Part shown: in pieces, positions 54,968 to 63,420 of the stretch
How the letters are laid out: each line of letters starts with the position of its first letter
Numbering within the stretch: position 1 is the first letter of the stretch
NCBI RefSeq assembly: GCF_001306145.1
Contig: NZ_LGKO01000002.1
Location: 434,001-498,000 of the forward strand
From: Thermanaerothrix daxensis
GTDB taxonomy: Bacteria; Chloroflexota; Anaerolineae; Anaerolineales; Anaerolineaceae
DNA: 64,000 nt
Direction of reading: 5' to 3'
The notes under the pieces: model-generated
The model's database searches: none
Told to the model about the DNA's origin: nothing
Seen by the model: the letters and a program-made list of their open reading frames with translations, nothing else
Position numbers and translations under genes: made by a program

Positions 54968-55675
54968 ATGTCAACATCCCAGAATCCTTCAAAGTCTCCA
55001 AAAAGCAAGAAAATTTCCTATCGTGAATTACAGCAGCAACGCCAGCGCCGCAAACGGATTACGTTGGCGGTTCTGATTGCTTTGGCGGCCATCGCTGTGG
55101 TTGTCGTCCTGATCTTGAGCAACCGCCCAGTGGAGTTTACGCGCCCAGAGCCACTCCCTCGCTCATTGGTGAGCGGCAATTCCGTGGGTGATCCCAATGC
55201 CCCTGTCAAGGTGGAAGAGTTTTCGGATTTTCGTTGTGTGCATTGTGCGGCTTTCTGGCGCGAGTCGGAGCCACGCTTGATTAAAGATTACGTGGCTACC
55301 GGGAAGGTTTACTTTACATACACGCCCTTCTCGTTTATCAGTGATGAATCCTTCCTGGCGGCTGAGGCGGCTTATTGTGCAATGGATCAGGGCAAGTTCT
55401 GGGAGTTTCATGACTACATCTTTGCTAATTACGACTTGCCCATCACCCAGAAATTACTGCGGGCCTTTGCTCAGGATTTGAAACTTGACCTGAATCAGTA
55501 TGATAATTGTATGGCCAGCGGAAAATATCGGCAGAAAACCCAGGAAGATGGCCAGTATGCGCGCAGCAAAGGTGTGACGGGCACGCCAACTTTTGATGTC
55601 AACGGCACACTGGTAGGGCAAACAGATCTTTTTGCCACGATTGACAAGGCGCTGGCTGGGAGCACACAGCCCTGA
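54968..55675 (+). CDS. Membrane-anchored DsbA-like thiol oxidoreductase
   Basis: 235 aa; the ATG at 54968 has a consensus SD (aaggaggt, 4-6 nt). A basic N-terminus (KSKKISYRELQQQRQRRKR) precedes one membrane segment (about 31-51), placing the thioredoxin fold outside. The active site is CVHC (C90, C93), with the cis-Pro loop TGTPTFD. It belongs to the DsbA/BdbD-like group that forms or isomerises disulfides in exported proteins. Confidence 0.9.
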   Translation: MSTSQNPSKSPKSKKISYRELQQQRQRRKRITLAVLIALAAIAVVVVLILSNRPVEFTRPEPLPRSLVSGNSVGDPNAPVKVEEFSDFRCVHCAAFWRESEPRLIKDYVATGKVYFTYTPFSFISDESFLAAEAAYCAMDQGKFWEFHDYIFANYDLPITQKLLRAFAQDLKLDLNQYDNCMASGKYRQKTQEDGQYARSKGVTGTPTFDVNGTLVGQTDLFATIDKALAGSTQP

Positions 55676-55679
55676 AGAC

Positions 55680-55725
55680 TGGTTGATGAGCCACCTTAGT
55701 ACAGACCGAAGCGGCTCATCAACCA
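55680..55725. terminator. Stem-loop between the DsbA-like and DUF554 genes
   Basis: Perfect 13-bp arms (tggttgatgagcc at 55680-55692 and ggctcatcaacca at 55713-55725) enclose a 20-nt loop. The right arm lies inside the end of the convergent DUF554 coding region. It may terminate both transcripts, though a T-run is lacking on the plus strand. Confidence 0.5.
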
Positions 55726-56412
55726 TACCAACGGGGGAGCGACAAAGAGGGCGGGGAGCAGGTTACCTGCCCGGATGGGGCGAATTTCCAGCAGTGAGCC
55801 GATGGCAATTGCCATCAAAATGACCCCGCCAGTGGCGTTCATTTCGGTCATCATCGGAGCACTGATGATCTGCTGTATTTGAGCAGCCAATAGTGTCAGA
55901 CTGCCCTGGTAAACCAGAATCACCAGGGAGGAGAAAAGAACGCCCACGCCCAGACTAGAAGCAAATGCCAGGGAGGCAAACCCATCCAGCACCGACTTAA
56001 TGGCCAGGGTCTGATAATTGCCGCTCAAACCATCTTGAATTGAGCCCAAAATCGTCATAGGACCTACACAAAACACCAGCGAGGCCGTCAAAAAACCGCG
56101 CACAAAGCGCTGGCTTCCGGCGGGGCTTTCCTGACGTGCAAAACGGCTTTCCAGCCACCGACCCAGGCCTTGCAAGCCATCTTCTACTCGCCACCATTCT
56201 CCCAATAGGGCCCCAATTAAAACGCTCCCAAGCGCTACCAGGGAGTTTTGGGTGGTAAGGAACATTTTTAACGCGTAGGCCAGGGTAAATAATCCCAGGC
56301 CAGCCACAACGGTCTGGCGCAGGCGTTCAGGCAGCCGCCCACCCAGCCAAAGTCCGAGCGATCCACCAATCAGTACAGTGGCCACATTAAGCAGTGTTCC
56401 GACACCTACCAT
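55696..56412 (-). CDS. DUF554 family membrane protein
   Basis: 238 aa with about seven hydrophobic segments. Typical family blocks: GTLLNVATVLIGGSLGLWLGGRLPER, GSVLIGALLGEWWRVEDGL, FCVGPMTILGSIQDGL and SAPMMTEMNATGGVILMAIAIG. The family has no settled function, but the Asp/Glu-rich membrane helices suggest ion or metabolite movement. A gap of 19 bp separates it from the adenosyltransferase gene upstream. Confidence 0.9.
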   Translation of the reverse strand: MVGVGTLLNVATVLIGGSLGLWLGGRLPERLRQTVVAGLGLFTLAYALKMFLTTQNSLVALGSVLIGALLGEWWRVEDGLQGLGRWLESRFARQESPAGSQRFVRGFLTASLVFCVGPMTILGSIQDGLSGNYQTLAIKSVLDGFASLAFASSLGVGVLFSSLVILVYQGSLTLLAAQIQQIISAPMMTEMNATGGVILMAIAIGSLLEIRPIRAGNLLPALFVAPPLVWLMSRFGLY

Positions 56413-56431
56413 AATTTTCCCTCACAAGGTC

Positions 56432-56980
56432 TTACGTGGTTTTAGCCAGTGTGGGTTTATCCAGCCCGCTTGCCTGATAGGCATACAATTCCAGAACGAA
56501 GCAGAGCGAAGAAAGGCGGTTGAGATAACGCAGTAGTGCGTCGTTTTCCAGAGCCTTTTGGTGAAACAAAGCGGCTACGCGTCGTTCGGCCCGACGAATG
56601 ATCGTTCGGGCCAGGGATAGGGCGGCCCCGGCCGGTGTATCACCGGGGAGGATGAACTCTCCGGGCAGAGTTATATGCTGGCCGAATGCATCGGTTCGTG
56701 CCTCGAGCCAGGCGACCGAAGCCGAATTAATCTGACGAAAACGAGCGGCGTTTTCAGGGGTGGCTGCCACTTCAGCCATGAGCAGATAAAGATCGCGCTG
56801 AATCTGTAAGATAGTTTGTTTGATATCCTCATTTTGAAGAAGACTACGGGCCAACCCCAAAGCGGCAGTGGCCTCGTCCAGCGTGCCCAAGGCTTCAATG
56901 CGGGCTTCCTCCTTGGGGACACGTCCCTCACCAAGGAGACCGGTGAATCCATCGTCGCCGTTGCGGGTATAAAAAGTCAT
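56432..56980 (-). CDS. ATP:cob(I)alamin adenosyltransferase, PduO type
   Basis: 182 aa, normal. The ATP-binding N-terminus has FYTRNGDDGFTGLLGEGRVPK, followed by ALGTLDEATAALGLAR and the conserved ILPGDTPAGAALSLARTIIRRAERR. It transfers the adenosyl group from ATP to cobalamin(I) to make coenzyme B12. It is probably cotranscribed with the unknown protein upstream (25 bp). Confidence 0.94.
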   Translation of the reverse strand: MTFYTRNGDDGFTGLLGEGRVPKEEARIEALGTLDEATAALGLARSLLQNEDIKQTILQIQRDLYLLMAEVAATPENAARFRQINSASVAWLEARTDAFGQHITLPGEFILPGDTPAGAALSLARTIIRRAERRVAALFHQKALENDALLRYLNRLSSLCFVLELYAYQASGLDKPTLAKTT

Positions 56981-57004
56981 TGGGCGCTCCTCTGTTATTA
57001 TGTA

Positions 57005-57595
57005 TTAGGGCAGAACGTAAAGGAACCAAAAGGTTTCTGGGGGAAAGGCCACCTGGATCTCTGCTTCCCACAGGAATCCGTTCAAGGGGCGCGCTGAGCG
57101 CAGGCGCTGATCCAGCGCTGCCAGAGCCTCGGTGTAAGGAGTGGCATTTGCCGGTACCTCACCAAAGAGGAAGTGTAGGATGGCACGGTGTCGTACCTGG
57201 TAGGCCCAGGTGGATGGTGAAAGGTTAGTCGGAGCTTCCAGAATCTCCTCCACGGCATGTTTCCACAGGTTCAAGCGGCTTGGAATTTCCTGAGTGGCTT
57301 TCTTTTGCCAATTTGCCCGCCAGCGTTCGCGTACCTGTTGAATCTCCCGAGTGAGGTTGGATAAAGTGACCTGTTGGGCTTCCGGCCAGGGAAACGCCTT
57401 CAGGCGGGCCTGGGTCAGGAGCAAATTACCCAATGTCAGGCGGGTAAGGTCCTCGGGAATGGGGTAGCCCGTACGCAGGTTAAGGGGCCAGAAAAGCACG
57501 GGGGATAGCAAATAATCCTCAAGTTCGGGGACAGCGGCTTGTAAAAAGACCCAATCTTTTTCCAAAGCGTTCACATTAGCCTCACGAGAAAACAT
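57005..57595 (-). CDS. Conserved hypothetical protein
   Basis: 196 aa (a GTG at 57574 with an SD-like gagg is an alternative start). Mostly helical with Trp-rich segments (LKAFPWPEAQQVTL, RERWRANWQKKATQEIP). No family, catalytic motif or membrane segment was recognised. It precedes the adenosyltransferase gene on the same strand. Confidence 0.55.
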   Translation of the reverse strand: MFSREANVNALEKDWVFLQAAVPELEDYLLSPVLFWPLNLRTGYPIPEDLTRLTLGNLLLTQARLKAFPWPEAQQVTLSNLTREIQQVRERWRANWQKKATQEIPSRLNLWKHAVEEILEAPTNLSPSTWAYQVRHRAILHFLFGEVPANATPYTEALAALDQRLRSARPLNGFLWEAEIQVAFPPETFWFLYVLP

Positions 57596-57607
57596 CCATA
57601 TTTACGA

Positions 57608-57638
57608 CAACCCGTCGGGCGCATAGGCCGACGGGTTG
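57608..57638 (-). terminator. Stem-loop after the peptide-binding protein gene
   Basis: 11-bp arms (caacccgtcgg with ccgacgggttg) around a 9-nt loop, placed between the binding-protein stop and the next minus-strand gene. The flanking T-run is weak on the minus strand, so it is a probable, not certain, terminator. Confidence 0.6.
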
Positions 57639-57663
57639 CCCATTTTACGAAAGGATACGAAAG

Positions 57664-59364
57664 TTAGGGTGCGGCAGGAGTTGGTGTGGCATCGGTGCGT
57701 TGTAGGCGCGCGGTCAAAAGATGCCACTCCAGGATGGTGGCAAACCGGTCTGCGGTATCAAAGAGGGGGCCAATGCGCACACCCTGGATTAGCCGACTTA
57801 CACCGTAATTATAAACCGGATAGAAAAGCGGTAGGGCGGGTAGTTCCTCGGCAAAGATGACCTGAAAGTTGCGATAGAGCCGCGTGCGCTCGGCAATATC
57901 TGGGGTAATGCGGGCTTTCTCCAGATATTCACTGGCTAGTTTGTGGTCCCATTGGGTGTAGTTCTGTCCACCCGTTGCCTGTACTTGGTCCCAGAACGGA
58001 TAGGGGTCAGGATCGGGTGAACGGGAGAGATTCAGGTCCACCAGGGCCGCCTGGTAGGCGCGGTCGGCCAAACGTTGTTGCACCAGGACATCGTACGGTA
58101 CCGCTTCGATTTGAACGGCAATGTTGAGTTTTGACCAATCTGCCTGGATGGCTTCGGCCAGAGCGCGGTGTTGGGGGGTATCGGGGTAAAGGAGGGTGAA
58201 ACGCAATGCTAGCCCGTCTTTGTTGGTGCGGATGGGTTCCCCTTCGGCTGGTAAGGTGTACCCGGCTTCTCGGAGGAGGTTCTGGGCTTCATCTAGGTTG
58301 TAATCCATGTGGGGGGTCCCTTCGTAGTATGCCCAGGTGCCGGGAAAGATGGGACCATCTGCCAGGATGGCTTGGCCTTGGAGGAGGCGGTCCACCAGGT
58401 ATTGGCGATTAATCGCTGCATAAAGGGCGCGACGGACAGTAGCATCCTGGAAGAAGGGCACGTCCGGATTTTTGAGGTTGAATAAAATCAGGCTGAGTTC
58501 AGGACGGCGCGCTGTGTAGAGGGCCAAATTGGGTTCGGCCAGGGCCTCGGGCAACACATCCGCAGTAATCTGGCTGATACCTTGCACCTGCCCATCCCGA
58601 AACGCCTGCAGGGCCGAACCCGAATCGGGGTAGTATCGGAAGATAATCTGCTCAATGTAGGGTGGGTGAATGTAGTAATCTGGGTTGGCGTTTAACACAA
58701 CGCCTGTAATTTGCCCGTTTTCTACAATCAGGCGGTCAAAACGGTAAGGCCCGGTGCCCACGGGTCGGAGATTGAAATCGGCGTTTACTATCTCATCGAA
58801 GGTTTTACCTTCAAGGAGATGTTTGGGCACTACTCCAAATGTCAGATAATCCAGGAAGGGAGCGAAAGGTTCGGGTAAACGGAACTGGATGGCCGTATCG
58901 CTGAGCGCTTTAACCTCAACGGCTTTCCAAAATTCTTGTAAATCGGTTGGGATGGCGGAGCCCCCTTCGCGAAGTTTTTCAATAGTGAATACCACATCCG
59001 CGCTGGTCAATGGCTTCCCATCATGCCACTTGATATTAGAGCGCAGTGTGAAATTGTAAACAGTGCCATCCTGCGAAATTCCCCAAGATTCGGCTAAATC
59101 GGCTTGGGGGAGGCCGCGCTCATCAAAGCGCAGCAGGGCACTATAAAGCAAACGATCCACATCGCGATCAGCCGGGTTATAGAAATCCAAGAGGGGGTTA
59201 AGGCGTTTGAACTGGCCGATGAGTGCCTCTGTGTAGGCCCCTCCACGGCGTGGCTCGGGTGTCTGAAAGATTGAGGATGGAGTGGGACGTTCGCTCAGTA
59301 GCAGAATACCGACCACCAGGCCGGTGAGAAAGATAATGAGAAGTTGCCAGCGAAAATTTTTCAT
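57664..59364 (-). CDS. Extracellular solute-binding protein, family 5 (peptide/oligopeptide type)
   Basis: 566 aa from the ATG at 59364 (another ATG at 59370). An N-terminal membrane anchor (WQLLIIFLTGLVVGILLL) has no lipobox Cys. SBP_bac_5 hallmarks follow: ALLRFDERGLPQADLAESW, NIKWHDGKPLTSADVVFTIEKL, and ATVRRALYAAINRQYLVDRLLQGQAI, then LPLFYPVYNYGVS near the C-terminus. It binds peptides or related solutes outside the cell. No cognate permease or ATPase gene lies beside it; secG is directly upstream. Confidence 0.9.
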   Translation of the reverse strand: MKNFRWQLLIIFLTGLVVGILLLSERPTPSSIFQTPEPRRGGAYTEALIGQFKRLNPLLDFYNPADRDVDRLLYSALLRFDERGLPQADLAESWGISQDGTVYNFTLRSNIKWHDGKPLTSADVVFTIEKLREGGSAIPTDLQEFWKAVEVKALSDTAIQFRLPEPFAPFLDYLTFGVVPKHLLEGKTFDEIVNADFNLRPVGTGPYRFDRLIVENGQITGVVLNANPDYYIHPPYIEQIIFRYYPDSGSALQAFRDGQVQGISQITADVLPEALAEPNLALYTARRPELSLILFNLKNPDVPFFQDATVRRALYAAINRQYLVDRLLQGQAILADGPIFPGTWAYYEGTPHMDYNLDEAQNLLREAGYTLPAEGEPIRTNKDGLALRFTLLYPDTPQHRALAEAIQADWSKLNIAVQIEAVPYDVLVQQRLADRAYQAALVDLNLSRSPDPDPYPFWDQVQATGGQNYTQWDHKLASEYLEKARITPDIAERTRLYRNFQVIFAEELPALPLFYPVYNYGVSRLIQGVRIGPLFDTADRFATILEWHLLTARLQRTDATPTPAAP

Positions 59365-59383
59365 GGGCATACAAAAGCAAGCA

Positions 59384-59416
59384 GGGGCACTTCCCGTCTA
59401 GCGGGTGGTTTGCCCC
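59384..59416 (-). terminator. GC-rich hairpin between secG and the binding-protein gene
   Basis: Outer arms ggggca (59384-59389) and tgcccc (59411-59416) with an inner cccg/cggg stem. On the minus strand it is followed by tgcttgctttt. It may terminate the secG message or act in the leader of the downstream gene. Confidence 0.45.
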
Positions 59417-59466
59417 CGAATTTTAATTTCTGGGTTCTATCCTTTGCGGGCACGGTAGCCGGATAT

Positions 59467-59688
59467 TTACCGCAAAGCAATGGTCAGGATGGTAAGGATG
59501 AAAAAGATGACGCTCAGGGCAATGGTAATGTTAAAGAGCGTTTTTTCAAGGCCACGGCGCGCGCTGAAAACCTGCGTGCTGTCGGCCCCGGTCAGTCCAC
59601 CCAGGCCTACCCCTTTGTTTTGCAGGATAACGCTAGCGGTCAGTGCAAGCGAGATTATAATCAATGCGATGTCAAGGTAAGTGGTCAC
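59467..59688 (-). CDS. secG: Preprotein translocase subunit SecG
   Basis: 73 aa with two membrane helices and the loop ILQNKGVGLGGLTGADSTQVFSARRGLEKTL, diagnostic of SecG. It assists SecYEG in protein export. GTG start with a strong SD (aaaggagga). Confidence 0.93.
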   Translation of the reverse strand: MTTYLDIALIIISLALTASVILQNKGVGLGGLTGADSTQVFSARRGLEKTLFNITIALSVIFFILTILTIALR

Positions 59689-59752
59689 GTTTTCCTCCTT
59701 TTGGAAGCAACGCCAGGATTATAACGTCTAAATTCGGGAATCGTCAACCGCC

Positions 59753-60826
59753 ATGGAAGAAGTGGTCATAAATCTCCATATGCACACGCGTTATTCGGAT
59801 GGAAGTGGGTTGCATCGAGATATTGTCGAGGCTGCGGCGCGAGCCGGCCTGGACGGGGTCATAGTCACTGATCATAATGTGTGGGTACAAGGGCTGGAAG
59901 GATATCGGGAAGCCCATGGTCGGCGCATCTTATTACTGGTGGGCGAAGAGATTCACGACCGCATGCGTAATCCCCAGAAAAATCATTTGCTGGTGATTGG
60001 GGCTAATCGTGAACTAGCACCGTTGGCAGACTCTCCTCAGAAGGTGATTGATGTAGCGCGCCAGGCGGGTGCACTCACGTTTATCGCCCACCCGGTGGAT
60101 CCCGCTTTGCCCCTGTTTGGTGAGGAGGATATTTCATGGGAAGATTGGAAGGTGTATGGGTTTACCGGATTGGAACTCTGGAATGGGTTTAGCGAACTAA
60201 AAAACGTCATTCGTTCACGCCTTCAGGCTTTCTTCTTTGCATTCTTTCCCCAGTTTGTTGCTCACGCACCGTTGCCAGCCGCCTTGCGACGGTGGGATGC
60301 CCTGCTCCGTGGGGGCGCCCCAGTGGTCGCTGTGGGGGGCTCTGATGCGCATGCTCTGAATTTGCGCGCTGGTCCTCTTCGCAGGACGGTTTTCCCCTAT
60401 GAGTTTCACTTTCGCGCCATTAATACCCACCTTTTGCTCCCTGAGGGGTTGAGCGGGGAATTCATGGCCGACAGGCAGCAGGTACTGGCGGCGCTCCGCG
60501 CGGGTCATTGCTTTATCGGATACGATTTACCTGCTCCTACCCGGGGCTTTCGCTTTACTGCGCAGGGGCGTAATCGTACGGTCATCATGGGAGATTCTCT
60601 GGAGGTTAATGGCGGTGTGACGCTTCAGATTCGTTTGCCCCGACCTGCGGAATGTCGTCTGATTAAAGATGGGCAGGTGATCAAAATATGGAGGCGGCAG
60701 GAAGTCTGTGCCTGGATCACTCAAGAGCCGGGGGTCTATCGGGTAGAGTGCTATTTGCCATACCTGGGGCAGCAAAGAGGGTGGATTTTCAGCAATCCGA
60801 TTTATTTGAAGGCCGCGCAGGGGTAA
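59753..60826 (+). CDS. PHP-domain metallohydrolase
   Basis: 357 aa. PHP metal ligands: LHMHTRYSDGSG, VTDHNV, GEEIHDR, FIAHPVDP and GGSDAHAL. The C-terminal ~80 residues form a separate beta-rich module (GGVTLQIRLPRPAECRLI). PHP proteins hydrolyse phosphoesters, so a nucleotide or sugar phosphatase is likely, with unknown substrate. A TATAAC box lies about 28 nt upstream. Confidence 0.85.
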   Translation: MEEVVINLHMHTRYSDGSGLHRDIVEAAARAGLDGVIVTDHNVWVQGLEGYREAHGRRILLLVGEEIHDRMRNPQKNHLLVIGANRELAPLADSPQKVIDVARQAGALTFIAHPVDPALPLFGEEDISWEDWKVYGFTGLELWNGFSELKNVIRSRLQAFFFAFFPQFVAHAPLPAALRRWDALLRGGAPVVAVGGSDAHALNLRAGPLRRTVFPYEFHFRAINTHLLLPEGLSGEFMADRQQVLAALRAGHCFIGYDLPAPTRGFRFTAQGRNRTVIMGDSLEVNGGVTLQIRLPRPAECRLIKDGQVIKIWRRQEVCAWITQEPGVYRVECYLPYLGQQRGWIFSNPIYLKAAQG

Positions 60827-60831
60827 AAAGA

Positions 60832-61347
60832 ATGGCTGCAACCAATAACGTGATTCGGTTGCTCAAATCTCGTAAGATCCCCTTTGAGGCGTATGAACTG
60901 CCTCCCCAGAAATTAGGGGCTTTAGAAACAGCACGTCGTTTAGGGGTTCCACCCGAGCGGGTTTTCAAGACCATTGTGGTAGTGCGAGAGCAGGGTGGCA
61001 AACCCATTCTGGCGGTTGTTCCAGGGACCTGTGCAGTGGATTTGAAAGCCCTGGCAACTTACCTGGGTGAGAAAAAACTACGCCTGCCCACACAACGCGA
61101 AGCAGAGCAGTTAACCGGCTTGCAGGCCGGTGGCATTTCTGCACTGGCGCTACTCAACCGGGGCTTTCAGGTCGTTGTGGATGAAAGTGCTTTGCATGAG
61201 CCCATGTTTCATGTTTCGGGAGGACAGCGCGGTCTTAATATTCGCTTGCCCGTGCAGGCTTTCCTAGCGCTTACAAATGCGCGTACGGCTGCCATTGGCA
61301 GACCCCTGGCCGAAGGCGAGGACACGGAAGCCGATACTGACTTTTAG
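60832..61347 (+). CDS. ybaK: Cys-tRNA deacylase, YbaK/EbsC type
   Basis: 171 aa from the ATG at 60832 (5 bp after the PHP gene stop; the frame reaches back into it). The YbaK fold includes the conserved Lys in [22 protein letters not shown], and [16 protein letters not shown]. It clears Cys misattached to tRNA-Pro. The stop overlaps the convergent rtcB stop. Confidence 0.9.
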   Translation: MAATNNVIRLLKSRKIPFEAYELPPQKLGALETARRLGVPPERVFKTIVVVREQGGKPILAVVPGTCAVDLKALATYLGEKKLRLPTQREAEQLTGLQAGGISALALLNRGFQVVVDESALHEPMFHVSGGQRGLNIRLPVQAFLALTNARTAAIGRPLAEGEDTEADTDF

Positions 61348-62795
61348 CCCTTGATCACCGCCACAGGGCGCAAGCGGGCTACTTTGCGCGCAATTCCCGC
61401 GCCGGCGACTGTCTCCACTACCTCATCTACGTCCTTATATGCCTGGGGGGCTTCTTCGGCCAGGCCCGACATTGATCCTGCGCGCACATGGATACCACGC
61501 CGTTCTAATTCATCCCGCAGCCGTTCGCCGCGAATTTCTTTTTTGGCCTTATGACGGCTGAGCACCCTTCCTGCCCCATGGCAGGTGGAACCCCATGAGC
61601 GTTGCATGCTGGTCTCAGTGCCGATGAGCACCCAGGAGGCTGTACCCATACTGCCGGGAACCAGAACTGGCTGACCCAGGGGGCGGTACTCTTCCGGCAA
61701 TTCGGTGAACCCGGGTCCAAAGGCGCGGGTGGCTCCTTTGCGATGTACACAAACCTTGAGCGGTTTGCCGTTAACCAAGTGGGTCTCTATCTTCCCCATG
61801 TTATGGGCGATGTCGTACACCTGGTGTAAGTGCCAGTTACGCACCTTGCCGGCGAAGACCTCTTCGAATGCACGGCGGGCGGCATGGGCGAGAAGTTGGC
61901 GATTGCAGAATGCGTAGTTGGCAGCTGCACGCATGGCGGCAAGGTAGTTGCGCCCTTCGGGTGAGTCTATAGGCGCGCAGACCAGCTCGCGATCGGGGAG
62001 ACGAATGCCGTATTTCTTAACCGCGCTTTGCAGGTCTTGGACGTAATCGGTGCAGATCTGATGCCCAAAACCACGGGAACCACAATGGATCAAAAGAGCC
62101 AGATTCCCTTCCTGTAAGCCCATCGCTTGTGCGGCTTCGGGATCAAATATCTGTTCGATGAGATCTACCTCCAGGAAGTGGTTACCAGCCCCTAAGGTGC
62201 CCAGTTGGGTGCGCCCGCGTTCTTTGGCTTTGTGACTCACCCTGGTAGGATCTGCATCTTCCAGACATCCTCCTTCTTCTGTGCGGCGCAAATCCTCCTC
62301 ACTGGCCAATCCGCGCTTGAGCGCCCAGCGTGCCCCCAACCGGCAGACCTGGTCCAATTCCTCATGACTCAAGCGGTATTCACCCTCAGTGCCCACGCCG
62401 CTAGGACAATAACGATTTAATGCAGTCGCCAAGTCATCCAGGTAAGGTTCGGCCTGTTCATAAGGAATTTGCGAGGCCAGCAAACGTACCCCACAGTTAA
62501 TGTCGTAGCCGATAGCCCCAGGCGAGACAACGCCATCCGAGACGCGCGTGGCTGCCACCCCACCGATTGGGAACCCGTACCCCTGATGCATGTCAGGCAT
62601 TACTACCACGGGGTCCACCACACCAGGCAAGGTGGCGGCATTGATCGCCTGCTCCAGGGAAAGGTCTTCCAGGGAAGCTTCCAGCAAGCGGCGGGTGACA
62701 AAGAGGCGTACTGAGGCGCGCATATCCTCCCGGTACGTTGCGGGGATTTCCCACTCGTAATCATTAATCTTGCGAATATCCTGCAGGCGAACCAT
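61344..62795 (-). CDS. rtcB: RNA-splicing ligase RtcB
   Basis: 483 aa. Metal and guanylylation residues: [36 protein letters not shown], and the guanylated His in [11 protein letters not shown]. RtcB joins 2',3'-cyclic phosphate or 3'-phosphate RNA ends to 5'-OH ends using GTP and Mn, in tRNA splicing or RNA repair. SD tggaggt lies before the ATG. Archease lies 146 bp upstream on the same strand. Confidence 0.97.
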   Translation of the reverse strand: MVRLQDIRKINDYEWEIPATYREDMRASVRLFVTRRLLEASLEDLSLEQAINAATLPGVVDPVVVMPDMHQGYGFPIGGVAATRVSDGVVSPGAIGYDINCGVRLLASQIPYEQAEPYLDDLATALNRYCPSGVGTEGEYRLSHEELDQVCRLGARWALKRGLASEEDLRRTEEGGCLEDADPTRVSHKAKERGRTQLGTLGAGNHFLEVDLIEQIFDPEAAQAMGLQEGNLALLIHCGSRGFGHQICTDYVQDLQSAVKKYGIRLPDRELVCAPIDSPEGRNYLAAMRAAANYAFCNRQLLAHAARRAFEEVFAGKVRNWHLHQVYDIAHNMGKIETHLVNGKPLKVCVHRKGATRAFGPGFTELPEEYRPLGQPVLVPGSMGTASWVLIGTETSMQRSWGSTCHGAGRVLSRHKAKKEIRGERLRDELERRGIHVRAGSMSGLAEEAPQAYKDVDEVVETVAGAGIARKVARLRPVAVIKG

Positions 62796-62941
62796 ACGAA
62801 TACCTCCATTAGTAGTTAATCCCGGGGTGACAATGGCTGCGAGGGCGAGAGAAGGGCTGAGAGGGTGGAACTCACAGCACCGGCAGAAGAAAATTGGGCG
62901 ACGGGACGAAATTGCTGGTGGTTTTTAGCGGTGAAGCCTCG

Positions 62942-63358
62942 CTAGACATCGAACGTGAGTGTTGTCTCAAGGCCTTGCGAGGTGGTGCGAATGCTCAGAT
63001 TGTGAAAAGTGACGGCTTTAATTGCCTTATTAAGGTGATTAATGGGCCCTCCCTGTGCTTTGACGTCCAACGAATGATCCTTGATTACGCACTGGAAGGT
63101 GTCAAATGCCAGCCGCTCAGTCTCCTGCAGGTAAAGCAACTCATTTAAGAAGGCCACCAGCAGACTTTCTGCATCCTCACCATTGACGCTGATCTGGCGC
63201 TCAACACGAGGCGTTGGGGCAATTTCTACGCCTTCGAGCCGGTACATCCCCTGGGCGGCCTGGGTAAAAAGGGTAGATAAATCAGGCGCCCATACACGCA
63301 GGGCCCAATCGGCTGTGTGACGTATCTCTTCAAACCCGGACAAAGATTTTTCATTCAT
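62942..63358 (-). CDS. Archease, RtcB cofactor
   Basis: 138 aa, normal. The start MNEKSLSGFEEIRHTADWALRVWAP and LLVAFLNELLYLQETERLAF are typical, ending with the conserved acidic TLTFDV region. Archease speeds guanylylation of RtcB. The 146-bp gap to rtcB contains no gene or strong promoter. It is divergent from the FHA gene with a shared -10 palindrome. Confidence 0.92.
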   Translation of the reverse strand: MNEKSLSGFEEIRHTADWALRVWAPDLSTLFTQAAQGMYRLEGVEIAPTPRVERQISVNGEDAESLLVAFLNELLYLQETERLAFDTFQCVIKDHSLDVKAQGGPINHLNKAIKAVTFHNLSIRTTSQGLETTLTFDV

Positions 63359-63404
63359 GAGAGGTTGCTTCTGATGGCTTCCCTATGGGCCAGACGTTGT
63401 GCCT

Positions 63405-63416
63405 TATAATATTATA
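63405..63416. promoter_or_regulatory. Palindromic shared -10 element between archease and FHA genes
   Basis: tataatattata is its own reverse complement, so each strand reads a consensus TATAAT. On the plus strand the first TATAAT (63405-63410) is 10 nt before the ATG at 63421. On the minus strand it lies about 46 nt before the archease start. No clear -35 boxes. Confidence 0.45.
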
Positions 63417-63420
63417 ACGT